A program made the translations under genes and the position numbers. DNA of 6,884 nt from Chloroflexota bacterium (GTDB taxonomy: Bacteria; Chloroflexota; UBA5177; JANWHV01): contig JANWHV010000163.1 in assembly GCA_025450255.1 (NCBI GenBank), forward strand, positions 1-6,884, given 5' to 3'. Shown piece by piece: positions 1 to 5,963 of this stretch (positions are counted from its first letter, which is position 1; every line of letters begins with the position of its first letter). The notes below the pieces were generated by a model. That model had not been told where the DNA came from and did no database searches. It saw only the letters and a list, made by a program, of their open reading frames with translations.

Positions 1-1543
1 CACTTTCTATCTCACCACGCCTATCTATTACGTTAACGCGGAACCAAGTTGCGGGAGCGCCTACACCACGGTGGTAGTGGACGCCATGACGCGCTATCAG
101 CGCCTATTCGGCAAGGACAGCAGGATGCTGACCGGCACCGACGAGCATGGCGACAAAGTAGCGCAGGCCGCGACGGCCTTCGGCGTCTCGCCATATGAGT
201 ATGCCACCCGCATAAGCGATATTTTCCGCGCCACCTGGCCGCAACTCGGTATCGAGAGCGACGATTTCATCCGTACCACCGAGCCGCGCCACATGAAGGT
301 GGTACAGCGGATCGTGCAAACCGTCTACGACAAAGGCGAGATCTACTTCGGCGAATACGGCGGCCTGTATTGCTATGGCTGCGAGCGCTTCTACACCGAC
401 AAAGAGCTGGTGGACGGTAAATGTCCGCAACACCACACCGTGCCGACCTACATCAACGAGAAGAACTATTTCTTCCGCATGAGCAACTACCAGGAGTGGC
501 TGATCCGCCTCCTGGAGGACCATCCCGAGACGGTGCGCCCCGACCAGTACCGCCGCGAGGTGCTGGGCTTCCTGCGCGAGCCGCTCGAAGACCTGTGCAT
601 CTCCCGCCCGACCGCTCGCCTGACCTGGGGGATCCCTCTGCCCTTCGACCCGAGCTACGTCACCTACGTCTGGTTCGACGCGCTGATTAACTACGTCTCC
701 GCGCTTGACTATCCAGATGGCGATCTCTATGAAAAATATTGGCCGGTGGCCCAGCATGTCATTGGCAAGGACATCCTCAAGCCACACGCCGTCTACTGGC
801 CCACCATGCTGCAGGCGGCGGGCATCCCCATCTATAAGCACCTGAACGTGCACGGCTACTGGACGATGGGCGGCCAGAAGGGGTCGAAGTCAGCCGCCGC
901 GGACACCGCCGCCTCACTGGCCGAGGCCATGGCGCTGTTCCGTAAGCCGCTGGAACTGGCCGATCGCTTCAGCGCGGATGGCGCGCGGTACCTGCTGCTG
1001 CGCGAGATGCAGTTTGGCCAGGACAGCGAGTTCAGCCCGGAAGGCCTGGTTCGCCGCTATAACGCGGACTTGGCGCACGACCTGGGAAACCTGGCGAACC
1101 GTGTGATAAACATGACCAACCGCTACCTGGGCGGCATCGTCGCCGACCCGCCGGGCGAGAACGATGTCGATCGCGACCTGCGCGACGCGGCGATCGCCAC
1201 CCCGGACGCCGTACGCGCCGCCGTGGACGCCATGCAGCCACACCAGGCCATTCACGAGGCGATCGCCCTGGTGAAACGGACCAACGGCTATCTGGAGCAA
1301 AAAGCGCCCTGGTCCGCCGCCAGGGCCGGCGACATGGAGAGCGTGGCCACCACACTCTACTACGCGTGCGAGGCGCTGGGCATCGCGGCGACCCTCCTCA
1401 GCCCCGCCATGCCCACCAAGATGGCCGCGCTCCGCGCCGCGCTGTCCCTCCCCGCGCAGCCGCGCATCGGCGGCTGGGGCCACCTGGAGCCCGGCGCCAC
1501 GCTCGGCGCCCTGCCGATCCTATTCCCGAAGATCGAGGAATAA
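1..1543 (+). CDS. Methionyl-tRNA synthetase-like protein with altered HIGH and KMSKS motifs (5' partial)
   Basis: The frame is open from base 2 to a TAA at 1541-1543, giving 513 visible residues; only a handful of N-terminal residues are missing by comparison with Thermus MetRS. The GTG at 71 is not the start, because the Rossmann-fold opening (TFYLTTPIYYVNAEP) lies upstream of it. The class I MetRS layout is complete: GTDEHG near residue 45, a zinc knuckle C124-x2-C127...C141-x2-H144, W224 and H262 at methionine-pocket positions, and an anticodon domain with N363, R367 and W437. It ends at LFPKIEE, so the C-terminal Trbp111-like tRNA-binding domain of some MetRS is absent. The family charges tRNA-Met with methionine in the cytoplasm. 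Here, however, HIGH reads SCGS (visible residues 16-19) and KMSKS reads KGSKS (293-297), followed by about 12 extra residues in place of the usual LGN region. The fold assignment is very secure. Activity as a normal synthetase is doubtful, so the symbol metG is withheld. Confidence 0.93.
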   Translation, partial: TFYLTTPIYYVNAEPSCGSAYTTVVVDAMTRYQRLFGKDSRMLTGTDEHGDKVAQAATAFGVSPYEYATRISDIFRATWPQLGIESDDFIRTTEPRHMKVVQRIVQTVYDKGEIYFGEYGGLYCYGCERFYTDKELVDGKCPQHHTVPTYINEKNYFFRMSNYQEWLIRLLEDHPETVRPDQYRREVLGFLREPLEDLCISRPTARLTWGIPLPFDPSYVTYVWFDALINYVSALDYPDGDLYEKYWPVAQHVIGKDILKPHAVYWPTMLQAAGIPIYKHLNVHGYWTMGGQKGSKSAAADTAASLAEAMALFRKPLELADRFSADGARYLLLREMQFGQDSEFSPEGLVRRYNADLAHDLGNLANRVINMTNRYLGGIVADPPGENDVDRDLRDAAIATPDAVRAAVDAMQPHQAIHEAIALVKRTNGYLEQKAPWSAARAGDMESVATTLYYACEALGIAATLLSPAMPTKMAALRAALSLPAQPRIGGWGHLEPGATLGALPILFPKIEE

Positions 1544-1568
1544 TCGCTAATGGTGATCGTCGCGCCAC

Positions 1569-3014
1569 TTAAGGGCTTCCCGGATAGGCGCGCTGTCCCT
1601 GTCCGCGCAGTCGCGTTTCAGCGGCAGGGGCCAACGGCAGCGTGACGCGGAAGACGCTGCCTTGCCCTACCATGCTTTCGGCGCTTATCGTGCCGCCATG
1701 CGCCTCAACCACGTATCGAGCGATGGCCAATCCCAGGCCGCTGCCCCCCGCCGCACGGGAACGGGCCTTGTCGACACGGTAGAAGCGCTCGAAGATCCGT
1801 TGCAGGTGCTCGGGCGGGATGCCGACGCCCGTATCGCGCACGATGAGGTATGCCTGGCCGTCGCCACTGTGCAGCGCAATCTCCGCGCCACCCTCATCCG
1901 TGTAGCGGGCGGCATTGCCGAGAAGATTTGTCACCAACTGCGTGAGATGGCCGGGATCGCCGATTACCAGTATGCCTGGCTCGATATGCAACACCAGGCG
2001 TAAGCCCTTGATCGTAAACAAGCCTTCGCTCTGCATCGCGGCCCGCCGCAGCACATCGTCCAGATCCACAATTTCACGGCTTAGCTCTACATGGCCGCTA
2101 TCGGCGCGGGCCAAAGTCAGTAGATCCTCGACGATACTGGTCATATGATTGACCTGCTCCTGCACGGTGCCAAGCGTGGCCTCGTATGCCTCGGGCGCAC
2201 GGCGCCGGCGCAGGGCAATCTCTACCTCGCCCTGCAGTACCGTCAACGGCGTGCGTAGCTCGTGCGAGGCATCGGCGGTAAACTGGCGCTGCCGCGAAAA
2301 CGTCTCCTCCAGGCGGTCGAGCATGGCATCGAAAGTGCTGGCTAGCCGACCCACTTCGTCGTCACGCGGCGGCAGATCTAGGCGCTCATGCAAATCCCCC
2401 GCCCCGATGCGCCGCGCCGTGCGAGTGATACGATCGATTGGCCGCAACGCGCGGCCGGCCAGAAAAGCGCCGCCCGCGCCGCTTACCAGAACCAGGATCG
2501 GCACGGCCAGAAGCAGCGCGGTAAGCACCCGGCCGAGCGTTGCATCCGCGCCCTCGCGCGGCCCCGCCACCTGTATGATGAACGGCCGGCCGGCATCATC
2601 GCGCACCGGTGCCGTATAGAGGCGCAGGTTGTCGGGAGCGGAGGTCAGGCCTGCCGCCCCGGCCATGGCGCGCCGCACCGCGCCGGTATCCGGCTGTACG
2701 CCGCTCGGGACGATATGCCGCGGTTCCAGGAGCCTGCCGTGGCGGTCGAAGACGAAGACATCCCCATCGCCCAGCCCCACCGGCGCGCCGTCCATCTGGA
2801 ATTGTACGCCCTCGTTGGTGAGGGTAGTTACGGCGACGAGCTGCGCGGCACGGTTCTCCAGCGTTGTATCCACTCCCGCATAAAGGGCATCGCGCACCTC
2901 CAGATAGGCGAACGCCGTGAAGCCAAGCAAGACCAGCAGTACCAGGGCGCCATACAAAAGAGTGAGGCGCAGGCGCAGCGAGATGTTCGGCAACCAGTGC
3001 CGGGTAGCGCACAT
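1569..3014 (-). CDS. Membrane sensor histidine kinase (HAMP-HisKA-HATPase), OmpR-system partner
   Basis: This 481-residue protein has the classic transmembrane sensor kinase layout. A short cytoplasmic N-terminus is followed by TM1 (about 17-38), an extracytoplasmic sensor region of about 120 residues (39-162), TM2 (about 163-186) and a HAMP linker (about 187-240). The H-box SHELRTP carries the phosphorylated His251. The ATPase domain has the N-box (NLLGNAARY, 363-371), G1 (DTGVGIP, 394-400), F-box (FERFYR) and G2 (GGSGLGLA, 423-430). It should autophosphorylate on His251 and pass phosphate to Asp51 of the regulator encoded just upstream. The sensor region resembles no ligand-binding domain I can name, so the stimulus is unknown. 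The ATG (3014-3012) directly abuts the regulator's TAG stop (3017-3015), which suggests translational coupling; no strong ribosome binding site is visible. The stop TAA at 1571-1569 converges on the synthetase-like gene. The C-terminal tail after residue 462 is short and basic. Confidence 0.95.
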   Translation of the reverse strand: MCATRHWLPNISLRLRLTLLYGALVLLVLLGFTAFAYLEVRDALYAGVDTTLENRAAQLVAVTTLTNEGVQFQMDGAPVGLGDGDVFVFDRHGRLLEPRHIVPSGVQPDTGAVRRAMAGAAGLTSAPDNLRLYTAPVRDDAGRPFIIQVAGPREGADATLGRVLTALLLAVPILVLVSGAGGAFLAGRALRPIDRITRTARRIGAGDLHERLDLPPRDDEVGRLASTFDAMLDRLEETFSRQRQFTADASHELRTPLTVLQGEVEIALRRRRAPEAYEATLGTVQEQVNHMTSIVEDLLTLARADSGHVELSREIVDLDDVLRRAAMQSEGLFTIKGLRLVLHIEPGILVIGDPGHLTQLVTNLLGNAARYTDEGGAEIALHSGDGQAYLIVRDTGVGIPPEHLQRIFERFYRVDKARSRAAGGSGLGLAIARYVVEAHGGTISAESMVGQGSVFRVTLPLAPAAETRLRGQGQRAYPGSP

Positions 3015-3686
3015 CTAGGACTCTCGTGCCACGTAGCCGACCCCGCGCACGGTGTGAATCAATTTTGCCTGTCCCGGCCCCTCAATCTTGCGGCGCAAGT
3101 AGCCTACGTACACGTCGATCACATTCGACTCCGTGTCGAAACTCATGTCCCAGCAGTGCTCGCCGATCATGGCGCGTGTCAGCACTCGCCCCGGACGTTC
3201 GAGCAGATAGTCGAGCAGGGCATACTCGCGGTTCGACAGATCGACCAGGCGGCCACCCCGCCGCACCTCGCGCGTGATGGGATCCAGCTCCAGGTCCGCG
3301 ATATGCCGGATCGGACGCTTATCCAGATTCTGGCGACGCTGCAAGGCCCGTAGGCGTGCCAGGAGCACGGCAAACGCGAAGGGCTTGGTCAGGTAGTCGT
3401 CGGCACCCGCGTCCAGGCCGGCCACGATATCGTCGGCGCCGTCACGCGCCGTCAACATCAAAATCGGCGTCGAGTTGCCCTGCGTCCGCAGCTGCCGGCA
3501 AACTTCAATGCCGTTAAGCCGGGGAAGCATGACGTCCAGCACCAACACATCGTAGGGGTTGACCTCGGCAAGGCGTAGCCCTTCGTCGCCATCACCAGCC
3601 ACGTCGACGGCGTGCTGCTCCTCTTCCATCCCCCGCCTGATGAATGAGGCTATCCGCGCTTCGTCCTCGACCAGCAAAATACGCAT
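3015..3686 (-). CDS. OmpR/PhoB-family response regulator
   Basis: This 223-residue protein has an N-terminal receiver domain (1 to about 115) and a C-terminal winged-helix DNA-binding domain (about 126-221), the normal length for the family. Visible receiver residues are the acidic pair E7-D8, phosphoacceptor D51 (LDVMLP), T79 and K101 (the KPF motif). The effector domain shows SNREYALLDYLL, the recognition-helix segment SNVIDVYVGYLRRKI (187-201) and a terminal wing ending in HTVRGVGYVA. The sequence is of the general CusR/MprA/CopR type, but that resemblance does not identify the signal. Phosphorylation by the adjoining kinase should promote dimerisation on direct-repeat DNA. The gene is first in a two-gene operon with the kinase and is divergent from the secreted-protein/ABC operon, which is its most likely target, possibly along with its own promoter. 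No convincing Shine-Dalgarno sequence precedes the ATG at 3686-3684. Confidence 0.96.
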   Translation of the reverse strand: MRILLVEDEARIASFIRRGMEEEQHAVDVAGDGDEGLRLAEVNPYDVLVLDVMLPRLNGIEVCRQLRTQGNSTPILMLTARDGADDIVAGLDAGADDYLTKPFAFAVLLARLRALQRRQNLDKRPIRHIADLELDPITREVRRGGRLVDLSNREYALLDYLLERPGRVLTRAMIGEHCWDMSFDTESNVIDVYVGYLRRKIEGPGQAKLIHTVRGVGYVARES

Positions 3687-3909
3687 GTGCCGCCAGGTCC
3701 GCTAGATTCGTCGTCTATCCATGCCACATCTTAGCCCTTCCTTCATAAGTTGGCGATGAGGCCCAGGTGAGAAACCTCTTACTTTCTCGCCGAAGTTAAG
3801 GGAATCCTCATGTTCACTTCACGTCCCTCTTAGCTTCGCCTCCTATGCTGGCAACAACGATCGCGCCCGATCGGACGATAACAACATGCATATCAAGGAG
3901 GCTCAACGT
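3687..3909. promoter_or_regulatory. Divergent intergenic control region between the two-component operon and the ABC operon
   Basis: This is the only sizeable gene-free stretch (223 nt), and both flanking operons read away from it, so their promoters are expected here. It is less GC-rich than the genes. Short repeated elements are visible: CCTCTTA at 3775-3781 and again at 3826-3832, AAGTT at 3747-3751 and 3793-3797, tandem TTCAC at 3813-3822, and a small inverted pair AGGT/ACCT at 3765-3768 and 3774-3777. TTAAGGGA (3796-3803) can pair imperfectly with TCCCTCTTA (3824-3832). OmpR-type regulators usually bind direct repeats, so these are candidate operator parts. None is a proven site, and no confident -35/-10 pair stands out on either strand. 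Confidence 0.6.
3895..3901 (+). promoter_or_regulatory. Strong ribosome binding site that sets the start of the secreted protein
   Basis: AAGGAGG lies 8 nt before ATG 3910. An in-frame ATG at 3886 lies upstream of it and would place this motif inside the coding region, so the start at 3910 is preferred. The resulting protein begins with a clean signal peptide. Confidence 0.85.
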
Positions 3910-4470
3910 ATGGCCCTTCGATCCTTGGTTACTCGGCGATGGGCGTCGCTGTCGATGGCCCTGGTCGCCATGTCTATTGTCATCGCCAACCCCACGCCTG
4001 CCGCGGCGGCGCCCGCGCGCGGCGACATCCCCGATAGCGCAACCTATCTCGTATTCACGACCCCCCATTACAGCGTGGAATACATCGAGGGCTGGGGCCG
4101 ACGGACTCGCGGCAGCGCTACCACGTTCGCCGACAAGGATAGCCTGGAGCAGGTGGTGCTGGCGTCCACTCCGCGCGGCAGCCTTCAGGCGTTCGTTCGT
4201 GGCCCGGAACTGGCCGCTCTGCGTCGCGCCCACGCCACAAGGATTACCAGTCCACGCGCGGTGAATCTTCGCGGCGGTCACGGCTGGTACCTGCAATACA
4301 CAATTCCCTCCGCCGCCGATCCAGTGACCGGGAAAGTGGTCCCGCTGCTGGTGGACCGCTATTACCTGGCCGGCCGGCGACAACTGGCCGTCTTGACCCT
4401 CGCCTCGCCGATCGGCGACGACAACGTCGACGCGTTCAAGCGAATCGCGCACAGCTTTGGCTGGCGATAG
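3910..4470 (+). CDS. Small secreted protein with a PsbP/MOG1-like (DUF1795-like) domain
   Basis: From ATG 3910 the product is 186 residues. It opens with a Sec-type signal peptide: a basic n-region (R4, R9, R10), a hydrophobic core at about 12-26 and a likely cleavage after the alanine run at 31-34 (AAAA-PARGD). There is no lipobox cysteine, so it should be released, or held by the signal segment, rather than lipidated. The mature part starts with YLVFTTPHYSVEYIEGW, followed by alternating beta-strand-like and short helical stretches, and ends FKRIAHSFGWR. This pattern (strand, Y-S-[IV]-x-Y-x-x-G-W, then a terminal helix with I-x-x-S-F) is typical of PsbP/MOG1-like and DUF1795-like extracytoplasmic proteins. 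The function of this group outside photosystem II is mostly unknown. The gene is first in the ABC operon, with 6 nt before the next ATG. By position it may be an accessory or binding partner of the transporter; that role is inference. Confidence 0.72.
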   Translation: MALRSLVTRRWASLSMALVAMSIVIANPTPAAAAPARGDIPDSATYLVFTTPHYSVEYIEGWGRRTRGSATTFADKDSLEQVVLASTPRGSLQAFVRGPELAALRRAHATRITSPRAVNLRGGHGWYLQYTIPSAADPVTGKVVPLLVDRYYLAGRRQLAVLTLASPIGDDNVDAFKRIAHSFGWR

Positions 4471-4474
4471 GGAG
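4471..4474 (+). promoter_or_regulatory. Ribosome binding site for the first ATPase
   Basis: GGAG directly follows the upstream stop codon. It lies 2 nt from ATG 4477 and 5 nt from the adjacent in-frame ATG 4480, so initiation at 4480 is the better fit; the two choices differ by one methionine. Confidence 0.55.
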
Positions 4475-4476
4475 CG

Positions 4477-5283
4477 ATGATGGCGACGAGCATCCAGCGG
4501 ATACCCGCCACCCTGCCCCCCAGGGTGGCGGCGGGCCAGAACACGGCCGTGGTGCTGCTAGTTGATGTGTTTAAAATCTATCGCGAAGCGGATATCGAAA
4601 CCGTAGCCCTGCGCGGCGCGAACCTGTCCCTGCTCCCCGGCGAGTTCGTGGCGGTGCTGGGCCGGTCGGGGAGCGGGAAGAGCACCCTGCTCAACCTGCT
4701 CGGCGGCCTGGACCTGCCCAGCGCCGGCCAGGTCTGGGTGGCGGGCCGCGACATCACGCGGCTGGATGAGCGGGCGCGCGCCTCGCTGCGCCTGCGCCGG
4801 ATCGGCTACGTCTACCAGGACGGCAACCTGCTGCCCTATCTCACCGCCCAGGAAAACGTGGAGTTACCGCTACGGCTGGCCGGCGCGCGGCATGCCACGC
4901 GCCGCGCCCAGGACCTGCTGGCGGCGCTCGGCGTGCGCCACCGCCAACATCACCGACCGGCGGCGCTGTCTGGAGGCGAGCGCCAGCGCGTGGCGGTGGC
5001 GTGTGGTCTGGCCAACGCGCCCGCCCTGCTGCTAGCCGATGAGATTACCGGCGAACTGGATTCGGCGTCCGCCGAGGGCGTGCTGGCTGTCCTCGCCGAT
5101 GCCCGCTCCCGCTACGGGACCACCGTGCTGGTCGTCACCCATAATGCCGCGGTGGCTGCCCAGGCCGACCGCGTGGTGCGCATGATCGACGGCAAGCTGG
5201 AGGATCCGCCGGTCGACGCGAGGGGTCAGCGGCGAGACGACGCCCAGGCATCCGGCATCTCGCCGCTGGAGGTACAACCATGA
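4477..5283 (+). CDS. ABC transporter ATP-binding protein, LolD/MacB-type (first of two)
   Basis: This 268-residue ATPase has a complete nucleotide-binding domain: Walker A GRSGSGKST (62-70), Q-loop Q114, signature LSGGE (164-168), Walker B LLLADE ending in catalytic E189, and H-loop H222. The loop after the signature glutamine and the segment LTAQENVELPL place it with the LolD/MacB/FtsE group, which powers FtsX-like permeases that move lipids, peptides or drugs, or act mechanically. Two features are unusual. The residues after Walker B read ITGELD where the family normally has PTGNLD. There is also an N-terminal extension of about 25 residues before the usual start of the fold, so a later GTG start (4549 or 4552) is possible though it lacks a better ribosome site. 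The C-terminal tail (about 243-268) is polar and not conserved. It overlaps the next gene by ATGA, which implies coupled translation. Confidence 0.94.
   Translation: MMATSIQRIPATLPPRVAAGQNTAVVLLVDVFKIYREADIETVALRGANLSLLPGEFVAVLGRSGSGKSTLLNLLGGLDLPSAGQVWVAGRDITRLDERARASLRLRRIGYVYQDGNLLPYLTAQENVELPLRLAGARHATRRAQDLLAALGVRHRQHHRPAALSGGERQRVAVACGLANAPALLLADEITGELDSASAEGVLAVLADARSRYGTTVLVVTHNAAVAAQADRVVRMIDGKLEDPPVDARGQRRDDAQASGISPLEVQP
5268..5272 (+). promoter_or_regulatory. Ribosome binding site for the second ATPase, inside the first ATPase gene
   Basis: GGAGG lies 7 nt before ATG 5280. It supports that start and shows the second ATPase can be initiated on its own as well as by coupling through the ATGA overlap. 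Confidence 0.75.
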
Positions 5284-5963
5284 GAGCGCTGCCCATCCTG
5301 GAAACCGTCGCGGTGGAACGCGTCTACGGCGCCGGGGAGGCCGCCGTCCATGCCCTCCGCGGCGTGAGCCTGTCCGTGGCTCCGGGCGAGCGCGTAGCGA
5401 TTACCGGGCCCTCAGGCTGCGGCAAGACCACGCTACTGCATCTGCTGGGTGGCCTGGACCATCCGACCAGGGGCGAGGTGCGCTTCGCGGGCGCGCCCTT
5501 CGCTCGATCGCGTACCGCCGCGGCAATCCAGCGACGCCGCCTTGGCTTCGTCTTTCAATCCTTCGGGTTGCTTCCCGCGCTCACGGCACAAGAGAATGTG
5601 GAACTGCCCCTGGCCCTGGCAGGCGTGGCCGCAGCGCGGCGGGTCGAGGCCGCGCAAGCGATGCTTGATGCCGTGGCACTGACTGATCGGGCCGCCTATC
5701 TGGTCGAGGAGCTTTCGGGCGGCCAGCGCCAACGGGTTGCCATCGCCCGTGCCCTTGCCGGCGAGCCGGAGGTGGTGCTGGCCGACGAGCCAACTGGGAG
5801 CCTGGACTCCGCCACCGCCGCCGCGGTCATGGATATGCTGCTCACCCTTCTGACCAGGCGGGGAGCGGCCCTGGTGCTTGTGACCCATGATACCGGCATG
5901 GCCCGGCGCGCCGACCGCGAGGTGCGGCTGCGCGACGGGCATCTGGAAGGAGCGCGCGCATGA
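5280..5963 (+). CDS. ABC transporter ATP-binding protein, LolD/MacB-type (second of two)
   Basis: This 227-residue ATPase is the usual length for LolD/MacB-type stand-alone domains. It has Walker A GPSGCGKTT (43-51), Q-loop Q93 within FVFQSFGLLPALTAQENVE, signature LSGGQ (145-149), Walker B VVLADE with catalytic E170, the canonical PTGSLD D-loop and H-loop H203. All catalytic residues are in place, so it should hydrolyse ATP at the inner face of the membrane to drive the permease that follows. It is related to the preceding ATPase but clearly not a recent copy: the two share the family motifs and differ across most other positions. It overlaps both neighbours by ATGA (5280-5283 and 5960-5963), so the three transporter genes are likely translated in step. 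It is a better match to the family consensus than the first ATPase. Confidence 0.96.
   Translation: MRALPILETVAVERVYGAGEAAVHALRGVSLSVAPGERVAITGPSGCGKTTLLHLLGGLDHPTRGEVRFAGAPFARSRTAAAIQRRRLGFVFQSFGLLPALTAQENVELPLALAGVAAARRVEAAQAMLDAVALTDRAAYLVEELSGGQRQRVAIARALAGEPEVVLADEPTGSLDSATAAAVMDMLLTLLTRRGAALVLVTHDTGMARRADREVRLRDGHLEGARA
5947..5952 (+). promoter_or_regulatory. Ribosome binding site for the permease
   Basis: AAGGAG lies 7 nt before ATG 5960, within the last codons of the second ATPase. It fixes the permease start. Confidence 0.8.

Noticed and set aside
71..73. GTG at 71 as the start of the synthetase-like gene
   Set aside because: The same frame continues upstream to base 2 and encodes the conserved opening strand and HIGH-equivalent region, so the true start is before the window.
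104..853. Long open frame on the minus strand opposite the synthetase-like gene (249 codons)
   Set aside because: It lies entirely antisense to a gene with clear family-wide conservation and has no recognisable domain. Long antisense frames are common in high-GC codon usage.
893..946. Frameshift or sequencing error as the cause of the unusual KMSKS region
   Set aside because: The frame and family similarity are correct immediately before and after, the length change is a multiple of three, and no compensating pair of indels restores the LGN consensus by eye.
2388..3353. Long open frame on the plus strand (321 codons) across the kinase and regulator genes
   Set aside because: It is antisense to two firmly identified genes, its composition is Arg/Ala/Pro/Gln-rich, and it shows no motif or credible ribosome site.
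3728..3733. TAAGAT (minus strand) as a -10 element for the regulator operon
   Set aside because: The hexamer is plausible, but the position 17 nt further upstream (TCGCCA) does not resemble a -35 box.
3844..3849. TATGCT as a -10 element for the ABC operon
   Set aside because: No acceptable -35 hexamer sits 16-18 nt upstream; TTCACG at 3818-3823 is 20 nt away. It is not strong enough to list as a promoter.
3886..3909. Upstream in-frame ATG (3886) as the start of the secreted protein
   Set aside because: It would bury the excellent AAGGAGG (3895-3901) inside the gene and add eight polar residues in front of a clean signal peptide. ATG 3910 is better.
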